Below are positions 9,107-18,705 of a DNA stretch of 64,000 nt, in pieces. Every line of letters starts with the position of its first letter. The stretch's first letter is position 1. The DNA lies in NCBI RefSeq assembly GCF_949820605.1, contig NZ_CATKVU010000006.1, positions 496,001 through 560,000 of the forward strand, read 5' to 3'. The position numbers and the translations under genes were made by a program. Below the pieces are notes generated by a model. It saw nothing but the letters and a program-made list of their open reading frames with translations. It did no database searches and was not told where the DNA came from. The DNA is from Segatella copri. Lineage in GTDB: Bacteria > Bacteroidota > Bacteroidia > Bacteroidales > Bacteroidaceae.

Positions 9107-9841
9107 TTATTTGGTTGCGAAATAGAGTGTGCAGATGCCGAAGGTGAGTCGCTTGAACTCTGCCTTTGCGAATCCTGCCTTTTTGAACACCTCCATCATG
9201 ACCTCGCCCTGAGGGAATGCCTCGATGGTCTTGTTGAGATATCTGTAGGCGCTCTGGTCTTTGCTGATGAGTTTGCCATAAATCGGCAAGACGGTGTTGC
9301 TGTAGATGCTGAACAGCTGCTTCATCGGGAAACTGACCGGTGTGGTGAGTTCTACGATGCAGAGATGTCCGCCTTTTTTCAGTACCCGGCACATTTCCTT
9401 CAGTCCCTGGTCCAGGTTCTGGAAGTTCCTGATACCGAAGGCTGCGGTTACTGCGTCGAAGCTCTCGTCCTGGAACGAGAGGTTGAGGCAGTCTTCCTTG
9501 GCAAAGGAGATGGTGTTTTCCAGTCCCAGCTGCTTTACCTTCAGTCTGCCTATCTCCATCATGCCTTCCGAGATGTCTGCTCCGATTAGCTGGTCGGGAT
9601 GTAGCATCTGGGCGGCTAGGATGGCGAAATCGCCGGTACCGGTAGCGATGTCGAGCATTTTTTTAGGAGAGAAGGGCGCAAGACGCCTGATTGCCTTCTT
9701 GCGCCATCCCTTATCGATATCCCACGAGAGTCGGTGGTTCAGGGTATCGTAGGTAGGGGCGATGTTGTCGAACATCTCCTCTACCAGTTTGCCCTTGTCT
9801 CCTGTGCCCTCGTAGGGCTTTATCTGTTCTTGCTTATACAT
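9107..9841 (-). CDS. ubiE: Demethylmenaquinone methyltransferase
   Basis: 244 residues from ATG 9841 ([14 protein letters not shown]); an upstream in-frame extension runs into the purC gap and is unlikely. It is a SAM-dependent C-methyltransferase. Motif I is [14 protein letters not shown], and the UbiE signature regions are [17 protein letters not shown] near the N-terminus and [19 protein letters not shown]. Bacteroidota use menaquinone, so the MenG activity is the expected role. It lies 11 bp from purC and 12 bp from aroE. Confidence 0.93.
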   Translation of the reverse strand: MYKQEQIKPYEGTGDKGKLVEEMFDNIAPTYDTLNHRLSWDIDKGWRKKAIRRLAPFSPKKMLDIATGTGDFAILAAQMLHPDQLIGADISEGMMEIGRLKVKQLGLENTISFAKEDCLNLSFQDESFDAVTAAFGIRNFQNLDQGLKEMCRVLKKGGHLCIVELTTPVSFPMKQLFSIYSNTVLPIYGKLISKDQSAYRYLNKTIEAFPQGEVMMEVFKKAGFAKAEFKRLTFGICTLYFATK

Positions 9842-9852
9842 TAATATATAGT

Positions 9853-10803
9853 TTACTTGTGTGCAGCAAGCCACTCGCTTACGTTCTTCTCGATGCGGGC
9901 AGCGATGTCGCCTTCCTCAGCAGCCTTGTCAAACTTCTCGCCGGTGATGTGCTCGTAGAGTTCGATGTAGCGGTCTGATACGCTCTCTGCATACTCGTCG
10001 GTAATCTCTGGCATAGTCTGGCCTGGTTCGTTCATGAAGTTGTGCTCGATGAGCCACTGGCGAACGAACTCCTTAGAGAGCTGGCGCTGTGGTTCACCCT
10101 TCTCAAACTTCTCCTCGTAACCGTCAGCATAGAAGTAGCGGCTAGAGTCTGGAGTGTGGATCTCATCGATGAGATAAACCTTGCCGTCGCGCTTGCCGAA
10201 CTCGTACTTGGTATCTACGAGAATCAATCCCTGCTTGGCAGCGATTTCCTGACCGCGGGCGAAGATGCGGCGTGTGTAGTCCTCCATCACAGCGTAATCC
10301 TCTGCACTAACAATGCCCTGGGCGATAATCTCTTCCTTAGAAATGTTCATGTCGTGACCCTCGTCGGCCTTTGTAGTAGGGGTGATGATAGGCTCTGGGA
10401 AACGCTGGTTCTCGCGCATACCGTCTGGCAACTTCACACCGCAGATCTCGCGGCAGCCCTTCTGATACTCGCGCCATGCACTACCGGTGAGGATAGAACG
10501 GATGATCATCTCCACGCGGAAACCTTCGCACTTCAAACCTACGGTAACCATTGGGTCTGGAGTAGCCAACTTCCAGTTTGGACAGATGTCTGTAGTTGTG
10601 TCCAGGAACTTAGCTGCAATCTGATTGAGCACCTGTCCTTTGAATGGGATACCCTTAGGCAGAACAACGTCGAACGCTGAGATTCTGTCGGTAGCGACCA
10701 TCACGAGGATGTCGTCGTTAATGTCATACACATCACGTACTTTACCGTGGTAAACACTCTTCTGTCCATCAAAATGGAAATCTGTCTTTGTTAATGCTTT
10801 CAT
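9853..10803 (-). CDS. purC: Phosphoribosylaminoimidazole-succinocarboxamide synthase (SAICAR synthetase)
   Basis: 316 residues from ATG 10803 ([13 protein letters not shown]). The longer open frame upstream is only translated heptamer repeat. It joins aspartate to CAIR in purine synthesis. Motifs: [24 protein letters not shown] and [12 protein letters not shown], which hold the substrate and nucleotide contacts. It starts the run purC, ubiE, aroE. Confidence 0.95.
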   Translation of the reverse strand: MKALTKTDFHFDGQKSVYHGKVRDVYDINDDILVMVATDRISAFDVVLPKGIPFKGQVLNQIAAKFLDTTTDICPNWKLATPDPMVTVGLKCEGFRVEMIIRSILTGSAWREYQKGCREICGVKLPDGMRENQRFPEPIITPTTKADEGHDMNISKEEIIAQGIVSAEDYAVMEDYTRRIFARGQEIAAKQGLILVDTKYEFGKRDGKVYLIDEIHTPDSSRYFYADGYEEKFEKGEPQRQLSKEFVRQWLIEHNFMNEPGQTMPEITDEYAESVSDRYIELYEHITGEKFDKAAEEGDIAARIEKNVSEWLAAHK

Positions 10804-10804
10804 T

Positions 10805-10850
10805 TTACTTTGAACTTTGAATTTTGAACTTTGAACTTTATGATATGCTT
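10805..10850. repeat. Heptamer repeat tract before purC
   Basis: At least four units of the CTTTGAA / TTTTGAA type lie immediately 5' of the purC start codon. The tract and its TTTATGATATGCTT flank match the tract before purM. Confidence 0.8.
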
Positions 10851-10917
10851 TATTTATGATCTGCATTCTTGATGAAATCTATTTTTAAAGAATCATTCAG
10901 TTCATTCTTCATTCTGA

Positions 10918-11904
10918 TTATTTTGAATTATCTTTTTCTGCTTTCTGAGCTTCCCGTGCTTCCGCTCTCTCCTTGTCATACTTGTCGTATGCGTTGACGA
11001 TGCGGGTTACGAGTTTGTGGCGCACGATATCCTTCTGTCCCAGCTTCACCACTCCGATGCCTTCCACGCCGTCTAGAATCTTGAGCGCCTCCTTCAGTCC
11101 GCTTCGCTGTTCGCGTGGCAGGTCAATCTGTGTCAGGTCGCCGGTGATAATCATCTTGGTGTTCATGCCCATACGGGTGAGGAACATGCGAATCTGTTGG
11201 GAGGTTGTGTTCTGCGCCTCGTCGAGGATGACGACGGCATCGCTGAGTGTGCGTCCGCGCATAAAGGCGAGCGGAGCAATCTGGATAATGTGCTTTTCCA
11301 TCATATCCTGTAGCTTTACGGCAGGTATCATGTCTTCCAGCGCATCGTAGAGTGGCTGGAGGTATGGGTCAATTTTGTCTTTCATATCGCCAGGCAGGAA
11401 ACCGAGCTTTTCGCCGGCTTCTACGGCTGGTCGTGAGAGGATGATTTTCTTGATGGCTTTCTCCTTGAGGGCTTTTACGGCAAGGGCGATGCTGAGATAG
11501 GTCTTACCGGTACCGGCTGGTCCCACGGCAAATACCATGTCGTTCTTCTCGTAAGCATCTATCAGCTGCTGCTGGTTTTCGCTGCGGCTCTTGATAGGTC
11601 GGCCGCTGATGCTGTATACCAGCACGCCTTTCACGCTGTCCGCCTTGGTCTGTTTTCCTTTCACGATGTCCAGGATGTCTTCATCATTGAGCATGTTGTA
11701 TTTAAGCAAGTGCTTGCGCATCTGCTCAATATCCTCTTCCACCTTTGCCATTTCCTCCTCGTCGCCGAGCACACGAATCACGTTGTCGCGTGCTACGATA
11801 CGCAACTTAGGATACAGCGATTTAATCATCTGCAGGTGGGCATTGTTCACACCGTAGAACATCACTGGATCGATATCTTCGAGTACAATATGTTTCTCTA
11901 TCAA
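10918..11904 (-). CDS. PhoH family ATPase
   Basis: 328 residues. A P-loop ATPase: Walker A GPAGTGKTYLSIALAV and Walker B VILDEAQNTTSQQ. The N-terminal part (about 1-110) is the short nucleic-acid-binding-like region of PhoH-type proteins. The exact role of the family in RNA metabolism is unsettled. No ATG is available: the frame opens after a TAA with GAC, ATT and TTG, so TTG at 11904 is the most likely start. A good promoter lies at 11964-11995. The neighbours purC-ubiE-aroE follow after 114 bp. Confidence 0.88.
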   Translation of the reverse strand: MIEKHIVLEDIDPVMFYGVNNAHLQMIKSLYPKLRIVARDNVIRVLGDEEEMAKVEEDIEQMRKHLLKYNMLNDEDILDIVKGKQTKADSVKGVLVYSISGRPIKSRSENQQQLIDAYEKNDMVFAVGPAGTGKTYLSIALAVKALKEKAIKKIILSRPAVEAGEKLGFLPGDMKDKIDPYLQPLYDALEDMIPAVKLQDMMEKHIIQIAPLAFMRGRTLSDAVVILDEAQNTTSQQIRMFLTRMGMNTKMIITGDLTQIDLPREQRSGLKEALKILDGVEGIGVVKLGQKDIVRHKLVTRIVNAYDKYDKERAEAREAQKAEKDNSK

Positions 11905-11963
11905 AATGTCTTAATTCTATAAAGTTTAAACTATCCTATCTAATATTTTGTTATATAACGCTG

Positions 11964-11995
11964 CAAAATTACTACTTTTCCATGAAATGAGCAAA
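11964..11995 (-). promoter_or_regulatory. phoH promoter
   Basis: On the minus strand TTTG (11992-11995), 20 bp, then TAATTTTG (11964-11971). This fits the Bacteroidota -33/-7 consensus and predicts a leader of about 50 nt before the TTG start. Confidence 0.7.
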
Positions 11996-12054
11996 TTTCG
12001 GCGAATAAAACATTCTTTAAATATTAAAAAAGCTATTTTTTCGAAAGATTTTGT

Positions 12055-12062
12055 TACCTTTG
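12055..12062 (+). promoter_or_regulatory. Promoter -7 box for the DUF5715 gene
   Basis: TACCTTTG followed by CA, a typical Bacteroidota -7 element, about 75 bp before the ATG at 12137. This position excludes the longer open frame starting at 11948. The -33 element is not clear. Confidence 0.65.
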
Positions 12063-12136
12063 CAGCTAAATTTGGCGATGCGGTTCCCGTTTTGCCTGAA
12101 GAATATAGAATATTATTTCGTGAAAATAAGATAATT

Positions 12137-12967
12137 ATGAAGATTAGTAAGAACAGATATTTACAGGGTTTTGGTATTGTGGTTTTGCTTCTGGCGCTGG
12201 TGAGAGTCATCTTCCCGGGGGTGGCAAAACCGAAAACGGCGGCTGCTTCTGATGCTTCTTCTGCTGAAATTTCTGATGCATCGGCTGGTGCTGATGGAAA
12301 TGTGGCTGAGGACCTGAAGAAGGATGAACTCTCTGTTATGCCTGATACGGCACAGAGCGGCAAGCCTTCTATCTTCTTCGACAAGGATGGCAAGGAGGTG
12401 AAGCATCGCATCTTCTCGGTGCCTCATTTCGGCAATACTTTCCCCGACCAGCAGGATGTGCAGATTCTGGCGGCTACTAAGCATGGTGTGAAACCGGTAC
12501 AGAACCGTCTGGAGGCGGAGAACAGCAAGGGCAAGCTGGTGTATGTGGGCAACAATCCTTTCTTTTATGTCGACAAGCTGAACAACAGTATTCCTTATCT
12601 GGTGCCTCGTGCCTCTGTGCTGCTCCAGGATATTGGTCGTGCCTATTTCGATTCGCTGCAGATCAAGGGCATTCCGCTGCATAAGATTATCGTGACGAGC
12701 ATTCTGCGCACCAAGGATGATGTGGCGAAACTGCGTACCCGAAACGGTAATGCTACCGAGAATTCGTGCCATCTCTATGGTACTACCTTCGATATCTGCT
12801 ACAACCGCTATAAGCAGATTCAGACTCGTGAACAGCCTCGCCGCCAGGTGCAGAATGATACCCTGAAATGGGTGTTCTCCGAGGTGCTTCGCGATTTCCG
12901 CAACAAGAACCGCTGCTATATTAAATATGAGGTGAACCAGGGGTGCTTCCATATCACCGTGAAGTAG
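12137..12967 (+). CDS. DUF5715-like protein with an M15-peptidase-like metal motif
   Basis: 276 residues from ATG 12137. The N-terminus is one hydrophobic segment (YLQGFGIVVLLLALVRVIFP), an anchor or uncleaved signal. An Ala/Ser/Asp-rich linker runs to about residue 75. The C-terminal half reads TSILRTKDDVAKLRTRNGNA and then SCHLYGTTFDI (S210, H212, G215, D219), with a last GCFHITVK (H272). The spacing S-x-H-x-x-G-x-x-x-D followed by a late His resembles the zinc site of M15 D-Ala-D-Ala peptidases. I recognise the family as DUF5715. A cell-wall peptidase role is inference. The gene converges on the antiporter gene, 11 bp apart. Confidence 0.75.
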   Translation: MKISKNRYLQGFGIVVLLLALVRVIFPGVAKPKTAAASDASSAEISDASAGADGNVAEDLKKDELSVMPDTAQSGKPSIFFDKDGKEVKHRIFSVPHFGNTFPDQQDVQILAATKHGVKPVQNRLEAENSKGKLVYVGNNPFFYVDKLNNSIPYLVPRASVLLQDIGRAYFDSLQIKGIPLHKIIVTSILRTKDDVAKLRTRNGNATENSCHLYGTTFDICYNRYKQIQTREQPRRQVQNDTLKWVFSEVLRDFRNKNRCYIKYEVNQGCFHITVK

Positions 12968-12978
12968 TGGTGTTTCAT

Positions 12979-15234
12979 TTAATTTTTGATTCTCTTCAAA
13001 TCTGCTTCTTCTCCCACTATCCAGATGATGTCTCCCTTCTTGAAGACTCGGGTAGGGGATACGTGCGTCAGATTCTCACGACCTTCTTCCAGTCCTACAA
13101 CCATGCAGTTGTACCGGTCTCTGATACCGCTTTCGATGAGCGTCTTGCCCAGGAATTCGCTGGAAGAAGAGATGATGAGCTGGCTGAGTTTCATCTCGCG
13201 CTTTTCTATTTCAGCCTCCTCAGGCAGCAGGTCGCTCTGCAGGGCGATATTGAATTTCTGCAGCTGGTCGTCGTTGCCGATTACCTGCAGCTTGTCGCCC
13301 GGAAAGATGATCATGTCGCCGTTCGGGATGTTCAGCCGGTGAGAGCCGCGGTGAATGCTGCTCAGGTCTACACCGAACCGCTGGCGCAGATGCAGCTCTC
13401 GCAGCGATTTGCCAGTCCAACTGCTATCTTCAGGCACTTCAAATTCGCTGATGTGGATATCCCGGTCCAGCAGTCTGCCCTCGTAGAGCGGCCGTTTTTC
13501 GCCGTTCACCTGAGCCGCAATATCGCGCGAACGCAGGTTGTGGACGAAGACGCGCTCCATCACGATGCTACGCTTCTTGATGTGGCGGGATGCCAGCATC
13601 AGCATCACCACGGCGGCACCGATGCAGACAATCAGCGCATTGGTAAAGCGCGAGAGGAAATTGATGATATAGAAGATGAAAGCCAGTGCTATCATGAAGC
13701 GCACGAACACCGTAAAGAGCAGCGGCACGCGGTTGATGCTGCTCTCCACCCAGAGGCGTTTCCACTCGGCACTGTGGTTCTTCTTCATCACAATGGCGCG
13801 CAGGAACGGTGAGATGAATAGGACGGTGAGCAGACCGGTGATGGCGTTGGCATACCAGTGGAGATGCCAGCCGGGCAGCAGATTGCGCATCAGTGGCAGC
13901 ACGAAGGTGAACATCAGGGCGATGACGGCTGCCGAGAGGATGGAGTAGGCGGTGGTGTTGACCAGCATTTGGCGGATCAGCGATTTCCACTTGCTCTGTT
14001 GCTGCGTCTGGGGATGACTCATCGCGAAATGGTTCAGAATATGGATGAGCTTGTCGGGCAGATGTTTCTCCATCACCTGATAGGTAGGTGTGGCAAGACG
14101 AATCATATAAGGTGTAAGGAAGGTGGTGATGACGCTCACTGCTACCACTACCGGATAGAGGAACTTGCTGATGACGCCGAGCGACAGACCCAGCGAGGCG
14201 ATGATGAAAGAGAACTCACCAATCTGAGCCATCGAGAAACCGCAGCGCATCGCCGACTTCAGCGACTCGCCTCCGAGCATGAATCCGAAGGTGCCGAATA
14301 TCGCCTGACCTACCAGTATCGTACCGACCAGGGCGAGGATAGGAACGGCATATTCTACCAGAATCTTCGGGTCTACCAGCATACCTACCGATACGAAGAA
14401 GATGGCTCCGAAGAGATTCTTTACCGGTTCTACGAGTTTGATAATCTTCTCTGCCTCAATGGTTTCTGCCAGTATGCTGCCCATGACGAAGGCTCCGAAG
14501 GCGCTGCTGAACCCCACCTTGGTGCTCAGTACCGCCATGCCGCAGCACAGACCCAGCGAAACGATGAGCAGGGTTTCGGCATTGATGAGTTTCCTCACCG
14601 AACGCAGGAACCACGGAATGGCGAAGATGCCCACGATAAACCATACGCCCAGGAAGAAGCCTATCTTCACGATAGAGGCAAGCATCTGCCCGCCGTCGGG
14701 ACTGCTTCCGCTCGCTATCGCCGACAGCATCACCATCATCACGATAGCCAGGATATCTTCCAGTATCAGCACGCTCATCACCATCGAGGCAAACTTCTGG
14801 GTGCGCAGCCGCATATCATCGAAAGCCTTATATATAATAGTGGTGGAGCTCATGGCGAGCATACCGCCCAGGAAGATGCAGTCCATCCTTCCCCAGCCGA
14901 AGCCGTGGCCTACGCTGATGCCCAGCATCATCATGCAGAACACGATGACCACGGTGGCGATGATGGGAGAGGCACCCATCTTCACGATTTTCTTGAACGA
15001 GAAGTCGAGACCGAGCGAGAAGAGGGTGAAGATGACACCGATGTCGGCCCAGGTCTGGATATCCGTCTCGTCGACTACCGACATGGTGTAGGACATGTGT
15101 GGCGAAACCAGGAATCCCGCCATGATGTATCCCAGCACCAGCGGCTGCTTGAGCCTCTTGAAGATGAGGGTTACGATGCCTGCTACCATCAGGATGAGGG
15201 CAAGGTCTTTTACTAAGAATGGAATTTCAGCCAT
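12979..15234 (-). CDS. CPA2-type cation:proton antiporter with two TrkA_C domains
   Basis: 751 residues. An inner-membrane monovalent cation/H+ antiporter of the KefB/CPA2 group. About 12 membrane segments in the first 385 residues (LALILMVAGIVTLIF, LGYIMAGFLVSPHM and others) are followed by four more hydrophobic segments at about 425-540. The cytosolic tail carries two TrkA_C-like domains (SEFEVPEDSSWTGKSLREL and onwards; MKLSQLIISSSSEFLGKTLIE and onwards). There is no NAD-binding TrkA_N domain, so ligand control differs from KefC. Start ATG 15234. Confidence 0.88.
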   Translation of the reverse strand: MAEIPFLVKDLALILMVAGIVTLIFKRLKQPLVLGYIMAGFLVSPHMSYTMSVVDETDIQTWADIGVIFTLFSLGLDFSFKKIVKMGASPIIATVVIVFCMMMLGISVGHGFGWGRMDCIFLGGMLAMSSTTIIYKAFDDMRLRTQKFASMVMSVLILEDILAIVMMVMLSAIASGSSPDGGQMLASIVKIGFFLGVWFIVGIFAIPWFLRSVRKLINAETLLIVSLGLCCGMAVLSTKVGFSSAFGAFVMGSILAETIEAEKIIKLVEPVKNLFGAIFFVSVGMLVDPKILVEYAVPILALVGTILVGQAIFGTFGFMLGGESLKSAMRCGFSMAQIGEFSFIIASLGLSLGVISKFLYPVVVAVSVITTFLTPYMIRLATPTYQVMEKHLPDKLIHILNHFAMSHPQTQQQSKWKSLIRQMLVNTTAYSILSAAVIALMFTFVLPLMRNLLPGWHLHWYANAITGLLTVLFISPFLRAIVMKKNHSAEWKRLWVESSINRVPLLFTVFVRFMIALAFIFYIINFLSRFTNALIVCIGAAVVMLMLASRHIKKRSIVMERVFVHNLRSRDIAAQVNGEKRPLYEGRLLDRDIHISEFEVPEDSSWTGKSLRELHLRQRFGVDLSSIHRGSHRLNIPNGDMIIFPGDKLQVIGNDDQLQKFNIALQSDLLPEEAEIEKREMKLSQLIISSSSEFLGKTLIESGIRDRYNCMVVGLEEGRENLTHVSPTRVFKKGDIIWIVGEEADLKRIKN

Positions 15235-15291
15235 ATTTTTCTGTTTATGAAAAAGGGGAATTTAGATGTGTCTAAATTCCCCATATCTGTA

Positions 15292-16515
15292 TTAGTCGTT
15301 GTATTCTTCTGTGATTTCCGCTATCTTCACGATGGTCTTCACTACCTTCTCCATTACCTGGATGCTCACAAACTCGTGAGGGCCGTGGAAGTTGACACCG
15401 CCGGCGAAGATGTTAGGACAAGGCAGACCCTTGAAGCTCAGCTGGGCTCCGTCGGTACCGCCGCGGATAGGTTCTACGCGAGGTGGAACGCCGCTCTCCT
15501 GCATCGCTCTGAGCACGATGTCGATGACGTGCATGTTAGGATCAATCTTCTCCTTCATGTTATAGTACTGGTCGTAGATAACCGCCTTTACGGTTCCGTC
15601 GCCATACTTCTCGTTCATCTTATTCACGCAGTCCTCGATGAAATCCTTGCGGTTTTCAAACCTGTTGCGGTCGTGATCTCGGATGATGTAGCTGAGTTTT
15701 GCCTCCTCGCAGCGGCTCTCGATGCCGATGAGGTGGTAGAAACCCTGGTAGCCTTCAGTCTGCTCAGGAGTCTCGTTCTCAGGAATCATGTTCTGGAATT
15801 CCACAGCCAGTCGGCTTGCATTCACCATCTTTCCCTTGGCATAGCCTGTATGAACGCTCACGCCCTTGATGATGATTTTAGCTCCGGCAGCATTGAAGTT
15901 CTCGTATTCCAGATCGCCCAGGTCGCCGCCATCTACGGTGTACGCCCAGTCGCAGCCAAACTTCTCTACATCGAAATGATGCGCACCCATACCGATTTCC
16001 TCGTCAGGATTGAAACCTACGCGGATATCGCCGTGCTTGATTTCGTCGTGGTCGCGCAGATAGCACATAGCCTGTACGATTTCAGCGATGCCCGCCTTGT
16101 CGTCAGCACCCAGCAGGGTAGTACCGTCTGTCACGATGATATCCTCTCCCTTGTGTGCCTTCAGCTCTGGGAAAGTCTCAACGCTTGAGATGATGCCCGG
16201 GCTCAGCTCGATGTCGTTGCCGTCATAGTTCTTGATGACGCGCGCCTTTACATCCTTTCCGCTGGCATCAGGCGATGTATCCATGTGTGAAATAAATCCG
16301 ATGGTAGGAGTCTTTTTCTTGGTATTGCTCTTTAGGGTGGCATAGATATAGCCCATGTCATCCATTTCGACATCGCTCAGTCCTTCGTCCTCAAGTTCCT
16401 TCTTCAGGTACTTGGCAAATTCGAGCTGTTTTGCCGTACTAGGCACGCTGGTCGATTCTTCGCTCGACTGTGTGTCGAATTTCGTATAGTTTATAAATCG
16501 TTCTACTAAATCCAT
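15292..16515 (-). CDS. pepT: Peptidase T (tripeptide aminopeptidase)
   Basis: 407 residues, normal for PepT. A cytosolic M20 metallopeptidase removing N-terminal residues from tripeptides. The di-zinc ligands are visible: [13 protein letters not shown] (His, Asp), [11 protein letters not shown] (bridging Asp), [10 protein letters not shown] (Glu-Glu) and the [19 protein letters not shown] region. ATG at 16515 lies 34 bp downstream of tRNA-Arg on the same strand. The only clear promoter is upstream of the tRNA, so co-transcription is likely. Confidence 0.96.
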   Translation of the reverse strand: MDLVERFINYTKFDTQSSEESTSVPSTAKQLEFAKYLKKELEDEGLSDVEMDDMGYIYATLKSNTKKKTPTIGFISHMDTSPDASGKDVKARVIKNYDGNDIELSPGIISSVETFPELKAHKGEDIIVTDGTTLLGADDKAGIAEIVQAMCYLRDHDEIKHGDIRVGFNPDEEIGMGAHHFDVEKFGCDWAYTVDGGDLGDLEYENFNAAGAKIIIKGVSVHTGYAKGKMVNASRLAVEFQNMIPENETPEQTEGYQGFYHLIGIESRCEEAKLSYIIRDHDRNRFENRKDFIEDCVNKMNEKYGDGTVKAVIYDQYYNMKEKIDPNMHVIDIVLRAMQESGVPPRVEPIRGGTDGAQLSFKGLPCPNIFAGGVNFHGPHEFVSIQVMEKVVKTIVKIAEITEEYND

Positions 16516-16549
16516 GTTTTCAATTATTAATCATTTCTGTTGTTTCGGG

Positions 16550-16623
16550 TGATCTCGGTGGGATTCAAACCCACGACCTTCAGAACCGGAATCTGACGCT
16601 CTATTCAGCTAAGCTACGAGACC
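16550..16623 (-). tRNA. tRNA-Arg (anticodon CCG)
   Basis: Reverse complement folds into a full cloverleaf: 7-bp acceptor GGTCTCG/CGAGATC with one G-U, 4-bp D stem, 5-bp anticodon stem TCAGA/TCTGA with loop TTCCGGT (anticodon CCG, reads CGG), 5-nt variable loop, and T arm GTGGG/CCCAC with loop TTTGAAT. The discriminator is A. CCA is not encoded (CCC follows). It lies just upstream of pepT. Confidence 0.95.
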
Positions 16624-16679
16624 CTCTTTTCTGCCGCCCGTTTCTCCGCCTGAATGACATCGAATCGGGAAGTCGACTG

Positions 16680-16711
16680 CAAAATTACTGCTTTTATTTG
16701 AAATAACCAAA
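16680..16711 (-). promoter_or_regulatory. Promoter of tRNA-Arg and probably pepT
   Basis: Minus strand TTTG (16708-16711), 20 bp, TAATTTTG (16680-16687). The predicted start is about 50 nt before the mature tRNA. Confidence 0.7.
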
Positions 16712-16823
16712 TATTTGGGGCAGATTTTTTCATATATATAATGTGTATTTGCAAATTGTTCTACAAAATGCTACTAAAAAACTTAAAAATGCTATCATTT
16801 TGCGAAAAAATACGGAAAAATGC

Positions 16824-16853
16824 TTGCAGATTAATTATTATTTTGTACCTTTG
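16824..16853 (+). promoter_or_regulatory. asnA promoter
   Basis: TTG at 16824-16826, 19 bp, TACCTTTG at 16846-16853, then CAGC. It lies 28 bp before the asnA ATG, so the leader is short. It also shows that the upstream extension of the open frame is untranslated. Confidence 0.8.
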
Positions 16854-16881
16854 CAGCGCAAATACTAAATATGAAATAAAA

Positions 16882-17919
16882 ATGAGCAATTTGATAAAAC
16901 CTGAAGGGTACAAGGCGCTGCTGGATATGCGCCAGACCGAAATGGGTATTAAAATGATAAAAGATTTTTTCCAGCAAAACCTGAGCACCGAGCTCCGTCT
17001 GCGTCGTGTTACCGCTCCGCTCTTCGTATTGAAGGGTCTTGGTATCAATGATGACCTGAACGGCGTAGAGCGCCCTGTAAGTTTCCCTATCAAGGATTTG
17101 GGCGAAGCCCAGGCTGAGGTGGTTCATTCTCTTGCCAAGTGGAAGCGACTGACGCTTGCCGAGTATGAGATTGAGCCTGCTTATGGTGTATATACTGATA
17201 TGAACGCCATCCGTGCTGACGAGGAGCTGGATAATCTTCATTCGCTCTATGTTGACCAGTGGGACTGGGAGGCTGTGATTACCAAGGAAGACCGTACCAT
17301 CGCCTTCCTCGAGAATATTGTGCGCCGCATCTATGGTGCCATCCTGCGTACCGAGTTCCTGGCTTGCGAGCATTATCCTCAGCTGAAGCCTTTCCTGCCT
17401 AAGGAGATTCATTTTATTCATGCGCAGGATTTACTCGATATGTATCCAGACCTTTCTCCTAAGGAGCGCGAGGATGCAATCTGCAAGAAGTATGGCGCTG
17501 TATTTGTAGAGGGCATTGGCGGCAAGTTGAGCGATGGCAAGAAGCATGATGGCCGAGCTCCTGACTATGATGACTGGAGCACCGTGGCTGAGAACGGCAA
17601 GGTGGGACTGAATGGTGATATCCTCATCTGGTATCCTGTTCTGGGTCGCAGTTTCGAGCTCAGTTCTATGGGTATCCGTGTCGACAAGGAGAGTCTGCTG
17701 CGTCAGCTTAAGCTGGAGGGCAAGGAGGATAGAGAGAAGCTTTACTTCCATCAGCAGCTCCTGAACGACAAGTTGCCTCTGAGTATTGGTGGCGGTATCG
17801 GCCAGAGCCGTCTGTGCATGGTATTGCTTCATAAGGCTCACATTGGTGAGATTCAGGCTAGCATCTGGCCTGAGGAGATGCGCAAGGAGGCTGAGGAAGC
17901 GGGCATGAATCTTATCTAA
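16882..17919 (+). CDS. asnA: Aspartate--ammonia ligase (asparagine synthetase A)
   Basis: 345 residues from ATG 16882 (MSNLIKPEGYKALL). The ammonia-dependent asparagine synthetase, related to class II aminoacyl-tRNA synthetases. Visible features: FFQQNLSTELRLRRVTAPLFV near the N-terminus, the VDQWDWEAVI region, and the C-terminal motif 3-like GGGIGQSRLCMVLLHKAHIGEIQ. It has its own promoter and is followed by a terminator about 90 bp downstream, so it is monocistronic. Confidence 0.96.
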   Translation: MSNLIKPEGYKALLDMRQTEMGIKMIKDFFQQNLSTELRLRRVTAPLFVLKGLGINDDLNGVERPVSFPIKDLGEAQAEVVHSLAKWKRLTLAEYEIEPAYGVYTDMNAIRADEELDNLHSLYVDQWDWEAVITKEDRTIAFLENIVRRIYGAILRTEFLACEHYPQLKPFLPKEIHFIHAQDLLDMYPDLSPKEREDAICKKYGAVFVEGIGGKLSDGKKHDGRAPDYDDWSTVAENGKVGLNGDILIWYPVLGRSFELSSMGIRVDKESLLRQLKLEGKEDREKLYFHQQLLNDKLPLSIGGGIGQSRLCMVLLHKAHIGEIQASIWPEEMRKEAEEAGMNLI

Positions 17920-18007
17920 GCCTTTCTGTCGGTGCTTCATGGTGTGTACTGTGATGTGCTGCATATTCAGTTGATCTTTTTAAGATAATAATAATTTGCT
18001 TACGAAG

Positions 18008-18043
18008 GCTCCCGGTGGGTTTCTGCATCGGGGGCTTTTTTTT
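18008..18043 (+). terminator. asnA terminator
   Basis: GCTCCCGGTG pairs with the GCATCGGGGGC arm over about 10 bp with two wobble pairs. The loop is about 7 nt and eight T follow (18036-18043). Confidence 0.85.
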
Positions 18044-18387
18044 GTTTTATACCTTGAGGCTGTGTCTTACAGCGTCAACCCTTGCATTTCGCGGGTCGTA
18101 AAAGTTTGGTGTCGCGTTTCGCGACATCAAGGTCTGCGCTTCACGGGAATCTTTTTAACGATGGTGCAAAAGTACATCAAAATCTCCGAACTGCCAAATT
18201 TCACCCTGCAGAGTTATGTTAAACCGATTTTAACATTCCGGCTTTCGTAGTTAAACAAAAAAAGTCGTAGAGTTGCGGGGAAGAAAACTATATTTTGTAA
18301 AATGTTTCTCTGTGTGTTTTGAGCAAGAAAACAATGAGATGCTATAAAAAAGCCATTTCTTCTGACTACTTCCTTTTTACCCAGAAA

Positions 18388-18580
18388 GCGTTACAGTGTG
18401 ACAGTTGTGACAGTTGTGACAGTTTTCAGCGCCTACCCCCTCCTTCCCTTTCTTTAGAGGTAAATTATTATATATATAATAATTTAAATATATATACTTA
18501 TAATTTAATAGCTGCAAACTCGCAATATACCCCCTCCGCTGAAAACTGTCACAACTGTCACAACTGTCACACGGTAACGC
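18388..18580. repeat. Inverted-repeat element: 43-bp arms, 107-bp AT-rich core
   Basis: The left arm (18388-18430) and right arm (18538-18580) are reverse complements at 42 of 43 positions. Each arm contains three tandem copies of a 9-bp unit (TGTGACAGT on the left) ending in TTTTCAGC. Inside the arms both edges carry ACCCCCTCC as a direct repeat. The core is mostly A and T. There is no transposase. It could be a miniature mobile element, the scar of a larger one, or a protein-binding site array. Confidence 0.85.
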
Positions 18581-18705
18581 CTTAGATCTTTACTTTTCTA
18601 TATCTCTTAAAGTGCCAGACTTCTGATATTTGTAAAACATTTTTCTTCACTCCGTATAGGTTGTCCTACATGGAGTGGAGAATTTCGTATCGTGTGGAGT
18701 ATCTT

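Larger units (their letters stand above)
17920..18705. other. 786-bp gene-free region between asnA and dnaX
   Basis: No convincing gene. It contains the asnA terminator, an 11-bp-stem palindrome with a TTT loop at 18106-18130 (TGTCGCG core), and a 193-bp inverted-repeat element at 18388-18580. The rest is AT-rich. Confidence 0.8.

Noticed and set aside
11926..12411. 161-codon minus-strand frame at the phoH/DUF5715 junction
   Set aside because: It runs antisense over the promoter and signal region of the DUF5715 gene; low-complexity Phe/Ser/Ile content.
13858..15216. Long plus-strand open frame (452 codons) opposite the antiporter
   Set aside because: Composition is His/Glu/Asp-rich with no domain, exactly the complement of a membrane-protein gene; the minus-strand gene explains the sequence.
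18319..18585. 88-codon frame with CDSCDSCDS and CHNCHNCH segments
   Set aside because: The residues are only the translation of the inverted-repeat arms; the AT-rich core gives a low-complexity Tyr/Asn/Ile stretch; no promoter.
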